DNA of 64,000 nucleotides from Gonatopus flavifemur. Taxonomy: Eukaryota; Arthropoda; Insecta; Hymenoptera; Dryinidae. The stretch covers positions 21,530,501 to 21,594,500 of the forward strand of contig JAFFJZ010000009.1 of the NCBI GenBank assembly GCA_018340375.1, read 5' to 3'. A program made the translations under genes and the position numbers. Below the pieces are notes generated by a model. That model was not told where the DNA came from. It did no database searches and saw nothing but the letters and a program-made list of their open reading frames with translations. This document shows positions 11,763 through 23,122 of the stretch, piece after piece (the stretch's first letter is position 1; every line of letters starts with the position of its first letter).

Positions 11763-12422
11763 TTAAAATTTTGAGCAACACTCGCAGTCAAAAAAGTTCA
11801 CCCTGAATTTTATGCAAAGCTCACAACGTTGGGGTATGGGATATTCATTAAGTTGGTGAAGCCAACTTAATGTCTTCAGTTCTTTTTTGGCCCGAATAAG
11901 GTCCTTCTTATCCTCTATATGATCAGAGAAGAACTCTGGGTAATAGGGGTCTCCTTCCTTCACTTCTCCGGTGCGGAGGCTCCGTCGGCGCTCATCCAAA
12001 CATGCTTGAATCGCTTTGATTTTGATCCCTACAGTCGCGATTTCTCCCACTATGCAAAAAAAAGGGAGAGAAGAAGGGTTAAAACATTGATCAGATCGAT
12101 TAATTATTATAGACCATGTTGAATTTAAATCCAATGAAAATAAAAACTTGTGTCAGAAAACAAATGGGAATTGATGATGTGGGTTTAGGATACGCTCTTC
12201 CAATCAAGATATGTATTCATATTCGAATATCCAGATTGTTAAAAGACGTATCATTGAGTGTGTAAAAAAAACCAATGGATTCAAATTCATTGATGTTCTT
12301 GGCTTAAGATTTTTCTTCGGACTGTATTATGTGTAAAATTCAAATTCGATACACATATACAGCAGGAGATCTACCTTTAGGTATGCATTCAATGCTAATA
12401 CGCAAAAGTAGAGATACTTACT
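11763..12422 (-). CDS. small two-exon hypothetical gene, 95 aa
   Basis: I do not recognise the product. The 3' exon (12049-11763) is preceded by a very strong acceptor, a long CT-rich tract ending GCATAG. The matching donor is CATCA then GTAAGT at 12421. Joining them makes a start codon across the junction (A at 12422, TG at 12049-12048), giving a 95-residue protein that begins MGEIATVG, is charged and probably helical in the middle (DERRRSLRTG, RAKKELKTL) and ends with a cysteine-rich tail (RCELC...FDCECCSKF). The same frame stays open upstream through about 110 codons of exon 1 to about 12766 without ATG, so a longer form from another exon is possible. A polyadenylation signal follows. No domain, so function unknown. 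Confidence 0.4.
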
Positions 12423-12472
12423 GATGATCGAGTGGAGATAATTGGTGGGTCCTCCTTGAATTTGTCGTTGGA

Positions 12473-12547
12473 TGATGGTAAAACTTCTCCAGGATGGTTG
12501 ATCGTTGGTTGATGGTAAAACTTCTCCGGGATGGTTGATCGTTGGTT
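12473..12547. repeat. 37-bp direct repeat, two copies
   Basis: A unit beginning GATGGTAAAACTTCTCC occurs twice in tandem (12473 and 12511) with one substitution. It lies in exon 1 of the proposed small minus-strand gene, where it duplicates a PTINHPGEVLPS-like peptide in one frame. Confidence 0.8.
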
Positions 12548-12769
12548 CCAACGTATATAGGTGGTTGACTTCCTCAAGAGATTTCCTCGTTGACCGTGTA
12601 GATTGAATGTTCAGAAATATACGATTGTTCTCTTGTAGAATATTCTTGAGAGAATTGTTTCCTTCTTGAGAGAAGTATTTCTTCTTGAGAGAAGAGGTGT
12701 GTAGCTTTAGAGCTGAATCCGTAGTGAATTGAATTTGGCTGTTTTTCGCCTTTTTATGTATTTTCTTGA

Positions 12770-13200
12770 TTCTTCAATTCACCAATCAGAATGCTTCTTT
12801 TTTTTTGTACTCTTTGATGGTAGAAGTACATGTAATTACTCTCGTTGACCATTCTTTCTCAAACGGTAAATTCGTCCGTTTGGGTTTTCCTATCCCTTCT
12901 CTTGGTGCCGTTTTCTTCACGTCGAGGCTCCCTCGTCGTGATGGTTTGATTCGAGTTTTTATTCTAATTTTATATTAGATATCTTATTGTTATTATTGTT
13001 CCTATTAATGGTTGATTTGAAGAGTATGAAATCTTTTATCATATTAATCCTTAAAATTATTATGAAGTTCGAAAATATTGATGAAATTTCACTAACACGT
13101 TAAGGAAGAAGGTTTTATCGTTGGAGAGAAAAAATTCTTAACAGTGAAGACCTTATCATTGATACGATAGTTCGAAACTATACTTATGATTATATATGTA
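12770..13200. other. AT-rich non-coding DNA, nothing recognised
   Basis: No gene, repeat boundary or RNA was recognised. A TATAAAA-like string on the minus strand near 12970 could serve the small gene to its left. Confidence 0.3.
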
Positions 13201-13206
13201 TATATA

Positions 13207-15238
13207 CAGGGTGGGGCATTTAAAGTGTCGCGGGCGTTTTTTCCAAAAATAAAGTGAGATACGAGAAAATTTTTCAGACAAAAGTTGTAGGGTACCGAGG
13301 GGGACATCCGATGGTGGCCTTGGCTTTGACCTCAAATCTCATCTTCAAGGGCATTCTGAGATCAACTCTTGTTTTTTAAATAGCATCTCATATTTTTCAC
13401 TGCAGATTTGGATTCTAGGTCAAAAACCAAGAAACTTTTGTCTGAACCATTTTCCTGAAATCCGCAAAAATGGCGCTCTAATCGATATTGTTCCATTTTG
13501 AATCTGACATTCGAATAACTCGAAAACGAAGGGTCTTGCAAAAGAATGTTTCGTACAAAAGTTGTCAATACACAACACATTTCAATCGTCTACATTACCA
13601 CCATTCAGAGCTCACGCGATGTAAACAAACGACGGGGTTCAGTGAAAATTCACGATACTGAAAGTCAGTTTGTCAGTTACATTTGATTATTACTTGGTTT
13701 ATGACAAATTGAAAATCATGGATATCCGATACACGGTTTCTGAAAAGATCGATATGATCTACATTTACGGTGAAGTGCATAAGAACCCCAGACAAGCATA
13801 TGACTTGTATGCAGAACGATTTCCTGAAAGAACAACGCCATCCATTAGGTATTTTCAACGCATTACAAAATTATTCTCAGAAACGGGAAGTGTTACAAGG
13901 GAAAAACGACATCGAATGAGAACTGTTAGCGGAGAAAATGCGGAAGTTAATGTACTAGCTGCAGTAGCCAATAATCCACACGTGAGCTCTCGTGAAATTG
14001 AACTCCATTCGGGAATTTCTCGAAGAAGTGTTCTTCGAATACTGAAACGTCACAAATTCCATCCGTATCACATTTGTTTGCATCAATACCTTCACGGTGA
14101 TGATTTCGAAAATCGTGTACAGTTTTGTCGATGGGGTCTAGCGCAAATGCACAATAACAGCTTCATCAACATATTATTTTCTGATAAGTCGACGTTCACC
14201 AATCATGGTCAAGTAAATCGACATAATATGCATGACTGGGCGACAGAAAATCCAAGATGGTTACGTCAAGTAGAGCATCAAAGACAATGGGCTGTGAATG
14301 TTTGGTGTGGTATTTTTCGATCTCGAGTAATTGGACCGTACTTCATTGCAGATACGCTAAATGGAGAGAAGTACAGACATTTCTTAGATCAAGTACTTCC
14401 AACATTACTTGAAGACATACCTATTCAGGAACGATTGAATATGTGGTATCAACACGATGGTTGTCCATCCCATTATGCAGTCACAGCTCGAGAAATATTG
14501 GACAGAGATTATCCTGGACGATGGATAGGACGTCGTGGACCAGTTCATTGGCCTGCCCGTTCTCCGGATCTTACTTCTCCAGATTTTTTTTTATGGGGAT
14601 ACATAAAAGATACAGTTTATCAACAAGCACCGACTACACCTGAGAATATGCGTCAACGAATCATCAATGCATGCGCGAGCATCAATGAAGATATTTTAGC
14701 ACGAGTTCAGCAATCTTTTGTAAAACGTTTTGAAATGTGTATTGAAGTCGAAGGCCATCATTTTGAGCATCTACTGCATTAAAATTATCCAAGTGATGTA
14801 GACGATTGAAATGTGTTGTGTTTCGTCTGTTATACCCCATCACCTCCGTTTCAGTTCAAGGGGTCCCCCTTGGAATCAGACAACTTTTGTCCGAAACATT
14901 CTCCTCCAAGATCCTTCGTTTTCGAGTTATTCTAATGTCAGATTCAGTATGGAACAATATCGATTAGAGCGCCATCTTTGCGGATTTCAGGAAAATGGTT
15001 CAGACAAAAGTTTCTTGGTTTTTGACCTGGAATCCAAGTCTGCAGTAAAAAATATGAGATGCTATTTAAAAAACAAGAGTTGACCTCAGAATGCCCTTGA
15101 AGATGAGATTTGAGGTCAAAGCCAAGGCCACCATCGGATGTCCCCCTCGATACCCTACAATTTTTGTCCGAAAAATTTTCTCGTATCTCATTTTATTTTT
15201 GGAAAAAACGCCCGCGACACTTTAAATGCCCCACCCTG
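13207..15238 (+). mobile_element. mariner-type (DD41D) transposon copy 1, 2032 bp, TA duplication
   Basis: Begins CAGGGTGGGGCATTTAAAG at 13207 and ends with the inverted CTTTAAATGCCCCACCCTG at 15238, with TA on both sides. The inverted termini are unusually long: about 390 bp on the left (to ~13600) and 440 bp on the right (from ~14795), the right arm carrying an extra ~50 bp near 14820. Between them is a single intact transposase gene. The right flank is a long TA-rich microsatellite. Copy 2 at 43380-45411 has exactly the same length. Confidence 0.92.
13718..14782 (+). CDS. mariner-type transposase, DD41D, 354 aa, copy 1
   Basis: Cut-and-paste transposase of the Tc1/mariner (IS630) superfamily. 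The N-terminal third holds two helix-turn-helix-like DNA-binding regions (including VSSREIELHSGISRRSVLRILKR in two parts) for binding the inverted termini. Catalytic residues read from the sequence: D156 (LFSD), D247 (QHDGCPSHY) and D289 (SPDFFLWGYIKD), with 41 residues between the last two, which defines the DD41D group (rosa/Visitor-like) rather than DD34D mariner. The start chosen is the ATG at 13718, giving MDIRYTVSEK; an upstream in-frame start would add 16 unlikely residues. No stop or frameshift. Compared with copy 2 it has SDKST for SDEST and HQYLHG for HQDLHG, so this copy may be weaker. Confidence 0.88.
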   Translation: MDIRYTVSEKIDMIYIYGEVHKNPRQAYDLYAERFPERTTPSIRYFQRITKLFSETGSVTREKRHRMRTVSGENAEVNVLAAVANNPHVSSREIELHSGISRRSVLRILKRHKFHPYHICLHQYLHGDDFENRVQFCRWGLAQMHNNSFINILFSDKSTFTNHGQVNRHNMHDWATENPRWLRQVEHQRQWAVNVWCGIFRSRVIGPYFIADTLNGEKYRHFLDQVLPTLLEDIPIQERLNMWYQHDGCPSHYAVTAREILDRDYPGRWIGRRGPVHWPARSPDLTSPDFFLWGYIKDTVYQQAPTTPENMRQRIINACASINEDILARVQQSFVKRFEMCIEVEGHHFEHLLH

Positions 15239-15274
15239 TATATATATATATATATATGTATAGAGATATAGAAG

Positions 15275-15310
<36 letters not shown>

Positions 15311-15355
15311 AAAAGGAGTATGAAACTATATATATATATATATATATTCATGGGG
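15239..15355. repeat. TA-rich microsatellite, interrupted
   Basis: Three (TA)n runs separated by short unique pieces directly follow mariner copy 1. A TA tract is a natural target for an element that inserts at TA. Confidence 0.85.
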
Positions 15356-15649
15356 ATGTAGATAAAAAAGAGTTTAAAACTATATTTTATGGGTATAAAC
15401 GTTGACGAATAGGCATTTCGTCACAATTGGGGCTGTTGTCAGAATTTTTCCACAGATCTATTCCAAAATCTCAATACAGTCTTCTTTGAATAATTTTATT
15501 TCTTCATCAATTTTATTTCTCCATTAAAGTACTGTGGAGAGATACAATTTTTATCACTTTTGAAATCACCTTGGTGAACCGATGTCTCTTTTTCCAATAT
15601 TTCTTTTTAAGGAAGCAAACTCATTATTTTGATCAGTCAGTTTTAAAGA

Positions 15650-16864
15650 TCAGTGAATAAAAACGGTCCTAGTGGAGCATCTGACTGATATATCCAAAAA
15701 AGGTTCGATCATTGTTGAAACAAAACTCAAAAAAGTCAACTTGGCTCCAAGAAACTTATCATCGAGCGCTTCAACAATTGTTTCGTGACTGTAGGATGTC
15801 ATTTGTTTTTCATCTTCCTTCGTTTCTACAGCTTTTTGATATGTTTTTATGTTTGGCAAAATTTGCAAGGCCCTATCAGCACAGTTTGAATTATTCAACC
15901 ATCTAACCGGACAAAATTTCAAAAGCATCAACGAAGACTCGGTAGTATTTTGAAAATCACTCTTGCGAGCAGTGCTGTTTTTGAGAACATTATAAATAGC
16001 TCTCAGAAATGGCACTATGGTCCAATTCGGAACGTCAAAAGACGTTTTAAATGCATTATTCAATGTGTGCAAGCCGCAGGTTCCCATGAAGAGCAAACGA
16101 GCAAATTCTCTTCGTGTGCTTTTTGATTGAATCCATCAGTGAATCCTTCATAAACTCCAGGTCTACATTTGGTCCATCCGTTGAGATTTGGAGTAGTTTT
16201 CCCAAATCAAAATTTCTCATTTCTGTTTTGAAAGCCTCATGTAAATCATTAGCCGTAGTATGCCCCAAAAACGCTGAACTATAATAATTCGTGCAGACTA
16301 AATTTTGTTTTGAGCACCAGAAACGAATAGCTATATCCATTTGTTGACGTTGTTCATACTGATTTAAACTTTCATCGAAGAACACTACAAAAGAATCACA
16401 TTGCTTCACTTTGTTTGTTGGAATTTCATGAAGATAGTGCGCCAGTCTATAAACTATGACGTGAGACAGTTTGGTATAACCAAGTTCCATAGACGGTGCA
16501 ATTTTGCTATCAGGAAACATTTTCTGGAAAAGTGGTACTGCTTTTGCAGCAGAAGAAATAGATATATGATTTCTGACTGCATTAAACACCATGAAATTTC
16601 AGCAGTAGATACATCATTTTTCAACAGATATCTATCAATCCCATGATGCATATTTGTATGAGTGGGAACAGGGTTTTTAGAAGTAGACGGGATCGATTTC
16701 TTTGAAGCGTCGGGACAAGGATTAGGAGAGGATATGTCATCTGGATCATCAGGACGCTTCTCCCAATTCGAGAGGTGGAATTTGAGTTCTGGACATAAAA
16801 AAATGTGTTTTTTTTTACACCGAGTACCCATTCGCGCAAGTGTCTTCTGTCGCATTTCTGTCAC
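15650..16864 (-). pseudogene. hAT-like transposase with BED-type family architecture, three frames
   Basis: Reads leftwards from about 16860. Blocks in order: a Ser/Pro-rich linker, RYLLKNDVSTAEI, then (frameshift near 16597) LFQKMFPDSKIA and FVVFFDESLNQYEQRQQMDIAIRFW, AFLGHTTANDLHEAF, QISTDGPNVDLEFM, then (frameshift near 16100) FMGTCGLHTLNNAFK, SSLMLLKFCPVRWLNNSNCADRAL. The FDESLN, DGPNV and CGLH...H/N.AFK blocks identify a multicopy metazoan hAT-like family. Both shifts fall inside otherwise conserved blocks, so the copy is dead. The N-terminal zinc finger and the C-terminal dimerisation domain are missing. No inverted termini were found. Confidence 0.6.
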
Positions 16865-17410
16865 GTTTCTGTCGCATTCGGTTCAACTTCGGATATATAT
16901 CAATTAAGACTTCCAAGGGAGAAAAATTTCGTGGCAATCCCCAAGTTTGCAGTGGCCCTGAATGGATTTTCCTACTTAAGGCATGCCTGAGCAGTGCCCA
17001 TGTAGGGCCAGTTTTTCCAAATCCTAGCTGGATTCTAAATTTCTTCTTGACAGGGCCACCTCTCCCCATTTGCGTTTGAATTGTAATGAAGCAAATTTCA
17101 ACTACATAAAATTTTATGTTCATTCTTATAGAAACAAAGAATGAAAAATACTCAAGTGGCCCTGATCAGGACCTGCTCAGAAACCGGGGAAACTTGTGGC
17201 CGAACATTATATTCCCATTCAGTGCCTGATCAGAACTGTGGAAAATCCATTCAGGGCCACTGCGATGCCCCTTTTCATTTTCTACCCGGTTTATTTGGCC
17301 GACGAGATTTGTTATTACGTCGAAGTAATACCGGATATCAATCCTTGCAAAAAGTTTTGGGTTGCTGTCACGTTTCTGTCATATTCGATTATGGAAGAAA
17401 TTCAATACAA
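16850..17410. repeat. diverged inverted and direct repeats (GTGGCCCTGAATGGA motif)
   Basis: CAGTGGCCCTGAATGGATTT near 16951 recurs inverted at 17241-17263. A CTGTCACGTTTCTGTC motif occurs at about 16857 and again near 17370 in direct orientation. The open frames here overlap on both strands and match nothing, so I take this as a decayed repeat. Confidence 0.4.
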
Positions 17411-17689
17411 ATCCTCAATAAGGAAGAATGGAATGATGATTTTGTTAGGGTTTTCAACCCTGTAAAAAATATCCCGTTAAAAACTATCCGGAGGAATTGG
17501 AAGTTCAATGAGAAACGAACACGATTCCTTCAAATGAATACAAATAGGAATAGAATTTTTTTAAATATCTACTTTGATTGAAATAGTGACCTAAGAATTT
17601 ATTGCGTCAAAATGAATCAAGAGATATAGGAACCCTGATGACAAAACCCGATAGAAAACGATAGAGAAGTTTTCTAACGTTTTGAATAT

Positions 17690-18062
17690 GGACTTTGAAT
17701 CGTAGTTGTATGAGATTTTATCCTGTATTCCCGATAGAGATTCTATGTCATCCTTTCGTGATTTTTTCATCTCAGTACTATCGTTTTTATCTTCAATTTC
17801 ATATACGGCCTCTATCAATTCCTTTCTTCATCTCCAAGATGTATGGCTATCGTTTCTTATGTAATATTTCGGATACCATTTCAATCATATCTTTCCGTGG
17901 TTTTCATCGTGATTCATTACCGTTTCGTATGTAAGATTTTGCATAAATTTTCGGTCGTATTTTTTCGTAGAATTTCCTAATGCATCGCTATCGTTTCCTA
18001 TGTAAAATTTCGCATGAAATTTTTATCATATCTTTTCGTAGAATTTCACTACATTTACTTTT
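17690..18062. repeat. ~71-bp tandem repeat, 4-5 diverged copies
   Basis: Copies of a unit with CTATCGTTTCNTATGTAA occur with CGTTT starting at about 17779, 17851, 17921 and 17992. The CTATCGT core also recurs in the 133-bp array at 20240, so the two arrays may share an origin. Confidence 0.65.
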
Positions 18063-18202
18063 ATTGATTTATTCAAAAATGATAAAAAAAAAAAAACCAA
18101 ACTTCGCTTCACTGTGTGTTGGTAGAAAGGCAATATGACACACATTAATCATTATTGTCTGGAATAACTTTGTTGGCGATGCTGAAAAGTTTTTAACCTA
18201 AC

Positions 18203-18272
18203 GGGGAACCGAACCTGCTCTACCTACCAACCTAACCTACCTAAACCTAACACCTTGCCAACGTAGCTATTC
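18203..18272 (-). mobile_element. tRNA-derived SINE-like head
   Basis: The minus strand has a TAGCTACGTTGGCAAGG box A (near 18269-18253) and GGTTCGGTTCCCC box B (near 18215-18203), again separated by TAGG repeats as in the copy near 6430. The shared spacing DNA suggests one SINE family. Confidence 0.4.
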
Positions 18273-18289
18273 CGCACGTTGATATTTAG

Positions 18290-19080
18290 AGCTTATTTGA
18301 TGAAGACATTTGCTAGTAAACAGTTCCACCAGTCCCCTGGCGGTTGTACCATGAGAGTTGACCCGCTAAATTTCAACTACACATTCTTCGTACTTTTACA
18401 TATCGGAATCATCGCGCTGAAAAATTGTCAAAATTCATTCCCGTAAAATATAAGTGATGAAATTGACAGGGCTTAGAAAAGTGATTTCAATAAACATAAC
18501 ATAAAGACATAACCCTACTTCTGGTGATGAAACATGAAATTCTTCATAACAGTGATAAATTAATGTGATTTCTGTGATAAGATTATATTTTGGTTTGAAT
18601 TGATTATTTTGCGCTTTCCACTGAAAAATTATTCACATCATGTTATGTGTAAGGAGTGAACTAGAAAATATTACAAGTTATGAATGTATCATCATGATTC
18701 TTCAAGTGTCCCTGTTTTTCATCAAAATCAATTCCTGAAGGAGACTTTTGTGAAATCATGTTCATGGTATGTTAGAGTCACATAGATCTATTTCATTTAG
18801 ATTAATCAAAGAAAAGAGGAGTCACGGTTTTTTTTGATGCTTCAAAGTGAAGTTCGTGTATCATTGACATTCATTATCATTTTGCTCACTTATATATGTG
18901 ACCTTCTGATTGAGTTACCCTAATCACTTGAAGTGAAGTGGAGTGTTTTTTGATAAGTGACGTGAAATGACTTCCTCACCCATCAATGTGCATAATATGA
19001 AATGAACTGTATTTTTTTGGAATAAATTATCTATGAATAAGTATGACTTGAATCGTTAAAGATATTATCTTACACATATA
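18290..19080. other. AT-rich non-coding DNA, nothing recognised
   Basis: No open frame of note, inverted terminus or repeat array was recognised in this stretch. Confidence 0.3.
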
Positions 19081-20280
19081 TTGGAAGCGCAGTGAGTTTT
19101 CTTACTCTGATGAGAAGGAACTACTGGCACGATGGATACTTAACTTTGATTTGCTTCCAAAGAGTATGTCTACATCAATTGATTGAACAATACATATATG
19201 TCATTATAGATGGAGCCTAAGGGTTTTAGCAATAAAAAATCATCTGTCAAATTACAAGCACAGGGAATTCCCTTCATTACCATAAATTACACGCGACATG
19301 AGAAATATTCAATTGGTTTTCATTCTCACAAATTGACTGAATAATGTGTTCATATCTAAATATTTATAAATACATGTATAGTTCAATGAAGTTATATTCA
19401 AGTAATTTTTGACAATCAATATCTCTGATAAGTATCTATCGTGCCAATGGTTCATGGTAGTAAAGAAAACTCACTGCGCTCCCAATATATAGGTCAATTT
19501 CTTTATCGACTCAAGTTTTGTGGATACCTACTTCTCATTCGTCAAGAACTTATTTCAACCAAGTGGCTGGTGGATTTCACTCCATACAAATTGTGGATCG
19601 AAGGAATGACATCACTTCATTCCACTTGATCACCTGAAAAATCATCAAAGGTTTACAAAAGTGGTAGTGATAGTACATTCTTTCTGACAATTGGTATGAT
19701 GGATACTTGACTGTGATTTGATTCCAAAAAATATTTGTACATAACTTCATCGAATGATACATGTAGTTATGAATGGAGTTTAAGATTCTTACCGTTAGAA
19801 AGATCATCTCTCAAATTACAAGCATAGGGAATTTCGTTCACTACCATACCTCACATGCAACAATATAAATAGTCAATTGATTCAGGGTAACCAAGGTATA
19901 ATGTAAATGAAAAATACGAGTTTCGGCGCCGTCTACAACTGGCGGGGCAACTACAGCTCACACACACAACTATACCACAAATACGTTCACACTCACACTA
20001 TGATGGTGCCATTGGTGTGAGTGTGAACGTATTTGTGGTATAGTTGTGTGTGTGAGCTGTAGTTGCCCCGCCAGTTGTAGACGGCGCCGAAACTCGTATT
20101 TTTCATTTACATTATACCTTGGGTACCCTGAATTGATTCTGATTCTTGCAAATGGACCTAATAATTTGTTCATATATAATTATTTACAACCACATGCATA
20201 GTTCAATGAAGTTATTTCCAAGTCACTTTTGACAATCTGTCCCTCGTAAGTATCTATCGTGCCAATAGTTCATAGTAATT
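19080..20280. repeat. two diverged direct copies of a ~0.4-kb repeat
   Basis: Copy A (about 19130-19450) and copy B (about 19685-20275, less an insertion) both run from a GATGGATACTT segment through TCAAATTACAAGCA and end TATCTATCGTGCCAATNGTT. Copy A is bounded by an inverted pair (GGAAGCGCAGTGAGTTTTC near 19083 and GAAAACTCACTGCGCTCC near 19465). Copy B carries a 248-bp hairpin insertion that copy A lacks, so copy A shows the empty site. Confidence 0.7.
19883..20130. mobile_element. 248-bp hairpin MITE with exact 8-bp TSD (AATTGATT)
   Basis: Almost perfect palindrome from CAGGGTAACCAAGGTATAATG to its complement, with a short centre near 20005. AATTGATT lies directly outside both ends (19875-19882 and 20131-20138). 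An 8-bp duplication is typical of hAT-type insertion. Arms are nearly identical, so the insertion is probably young. Confidence 0.88.
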
Positions 20281-21140
20281 CACATGATTTGTGATAGAAA
20301 ACAGGTATGTGAAATATCACATAAACCAAGATGAACTGTCTATCGTTCATTCCACATGCATCACAATTGCATAAATTTGTGATTGGCAATGATTGAATGC
20401 CTATCGTAAGTTTCACATTACTTGTGATAGAAAACAGATATGTGGAATATCACATAAACTACGATAGACTATCTATCATTCATTCCACATGCACTACGAC
20501 TGCTCAAGTTTGTGATTGACAACGATTGAATGCCTATCGTGAGTTTCACATCACTTGTGATAGCAAACAGATATGTAAAATCTCACATTACCTATGATAG
20601 ACTGTCTATCGTTCATTCCACATGCACCACGACTGCATAAATTTGTGATTGGCAACGATTATACGTCCTTCGTAAGCTTCACATTACTTGTGATAGAAAA
20701 CAGGTACGTGGAATATCACATAAACTACGATAGACTATCTATCATTCATTCCACATGCACCACGACTGCTCAAGTTTGTGATTGACAACGATTGAATGCC
20801 TATCGTAAGTTTCACATTACTTGTGATAGCAAACAGATATGTGAAATATCACATGAACTACGATAGACTGTCTATCGTTCATTCCACATGCATCACGATT
20901 GCATAAATTTGTGATTGGCGACGATTAAACGTCCATCGTAAGCTTCACATTACTTGTGATAGAAAATAGGTATGTGAAATATCACATAAACTACGATAGA
21001 CTTCCCATCGTTCATTCCACCTCCAACACGATTGCTTAAGTTTGTCATCGACAACGATTGAATGTCTATCGTAAGTTTTACATTACATGCCATAGAAAAT
21101 GGCTTTGTAAACATCACATAAGATACTATAAATTTCATAT
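20240..21140. repeat. 133-bp tandem repeat array, ~7 copies
   Basis: The mark GTGATAG recurs at 20291, 20424, 20557, 20690, 20823 and 20956, and a diverged version at about 21089: six intervals of exactly 133 bp. Each unit holds TATCGT/ACGATAG inverted motifs and ATTCCACATGCA. The right flank to about 21340 keeps ACGATAG motifs without the period. No coding sense: 133 is not a multiple of three. Confidence 0.92.
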
Positions 21141-21339
21141 CGTTAATGTCATATAAGTCACGGGTATGATCATAAAACACGATATGAAACGAAAAACTTC
21201 GTATCGTTGTCTAATGATTAAACCCAAGTATGATAGATTCGCATTAAAAACGATAGCATTCCTATCGTTCCCAAAATCAATTACGATAGGCATGATAAAA
21301 AACGATACATTTTGCAAAATCAATCGTTTCCTATAGTTT

Positions 21340-22180
21340 CCTTCCGGAATTTGTTATCAGGGAATTGAAATTCCACATACTGCAACCTTTTCGATGAATC
21401 ACATGGAAATTGAATAATACAGGATGAAATTTAAATTGGAGGTTAGAAACCATATAAGAGGTTAGAAATGAACAGAGAATTGAGATGCAGATATTTGGAT
21501 GTTCTAAGAAGAATTGAAAGGATGATTGGAAACAAATTGCAGATAGCAATCTGAATCCCCGAGAAGGAATAAGAGACAATTGTTTCTATTGATAGAAATT
21601 GAAAAGTATTCACATTAAATGATTCCAATTGCCAAATACAAGGAAATCGTCTCCATGCATCGGATTGTCAATTCTTTTTAACGGAATATTTTTTGCAGAG
21701 AATTTATATAAGATTTCTGACATGACTCACATGAAAAGTTTAAATTAATTCACCTGAGTATTAACAGTAAATAATTGAATTCCTAGAGATGTGTTCTGAC
21801 TCGCGACAATTGATGAATGTTTTTTCTCTTCCAAATGACTCATCAACGCTTGCCTCCCCATGTTGCTCAAATTAATATTCTTTCTGCATAGGATGCAATA
21901 CGCTGCATGCGAATCTGTTGCACGCTCTTTAAAAACTTTTTCAAATGAGGGGTCTAATAACCAATCGCGTTGAAATTTACACTTTTTGTTAGGTGCTATA
22001 GTTCTAAGTTGTCTTCTACGATCTCTATCATCCAGGTTATAATGGAGACAACTGGAGAGTGCTATATAAATAACGAATCGTTTGTGAGACCCTCGAGACC
22101 ACGCTACTTGTATCAGCGGTCACTTTAGGAAGCCGAACAATTATCCTGTTGAGCCAGTCGGTAAAACAGAAACAACCCAC
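21340..22180. other. no gene recognised
   Basis: Short open frames only. I see no conserved protein motif, repeat array or RNA gene. Confidence 0.3.
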
Positions 22181-23043
22181 ACAGGACGCAGTTCTTGTAG
22201 ATATCTAAAAGAATACTTAATTAAGAGATCTTCAAGAACATTCTTTAAGAGTTCTTGATGATATCTTTCAGAAGTACTGGAAAGACATCTTGTGGAAGAT
22301 TTCTAAAAGATCTCTGGATTCAGGACATCTCTAAGACGACTATGCAAGATACCTTGAAGATGTCTTTTAGAAGCGTTTGAAAGATATCTTTTCGGAAGAC
22401 TTGAATAAGATATGTTTAAAAAAATATATTTTCAACAGGTTATAGGTTATGAGCACGTGATCATATGAATAACATTTCAAATGTGTCTGTTATTAAACTG
22501 AAATTGTAAATAAGGTGAATCAATTCACAAATCAAACCTTGAATCATCTGTACACACACAAAGAAAAGTAAAAATATCCTACAGAGTCTTACACATGACT
22601 TTTTGCAAATATCACAAACACTAGGTTCGAGGTTCTTACAACGTTCATGAAGCGTGCAGTATTAAACGTGCACATACCCCAAACAGACACGAAGATATCT
22701 TTTAGAATTCTAAAAGATATCTTCCAAAAGTACAAGAAGTCTTGAAGAATTTTCTAAAAGATACCTTTTCGTATTCGAAAAGATGTCTTATGCAACATGA
22801 ATAAATTTCTAAAAGATGTCTCGGAGACTTCTCCAAGATATCTTTAAGAAGAAATCAAGGAATCTCAAAGAGTTTTTCAAGATTTCTTAAAGATGTCTTG
22901 CAAAATTCATAAAAATGTCTTGGAAGAAGCTTGAATTTATTCACGAAAAAAAATTCTAACACCTCTTCTTTTTCCTTCTCCTCCCTCGCCCCATATTTGT
23001 CTTTGTTGCTCTCGCACTCCTATGAAGTTGACTTCATCTCAAT

Positions 23044-23122
23044 CCTTGAGGTTGCGGGAATCGAAACCGCGCATCGTACGATGTACATACGCTTCAGTGA
23101 CCTGAGCTATAGAGACAGTTCG
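23044..23122 (-). mobile_element. tRNA-like sequence (SINE head or tRNA pseudogene)
   Basis: On the minus strand a box A TAGCTCAGGTCACTGAAGCG (about 23109-23090) and box B GGTTTCGATTCCCG (about 23068-23055) are spaced as in a tRNA, with flanking bases that can form partial arms. One extra T in the T-loop and weak stems argue against a functional tRNA. Confidence 0.45.

Noticed and set aside
13362..13580. Small frames in the mariner arms (13362-13580, 14811-15083 and the equivalents in copy 2)
   Set aside because: The same peptide on opposite strands results from the long inverted termini. Not genes.
16805..17581. Hypothetical proteins of 60-146 codons on both strands
   Set aside because: Overlapping frames in a repeat-derived region without recognisable domains.
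20240..21140. CRISPR-like array
   Set aside because: Whole 133-bp units repeat without unique spacers, in a eukaryotic context. The same holds for the 42-, 71-, 121- and 163-bp arrays.
23044..23122. Functional tRNA gene
   Set aside because: Box A and B are present but the stems are poor and the T-loop has an extra base.
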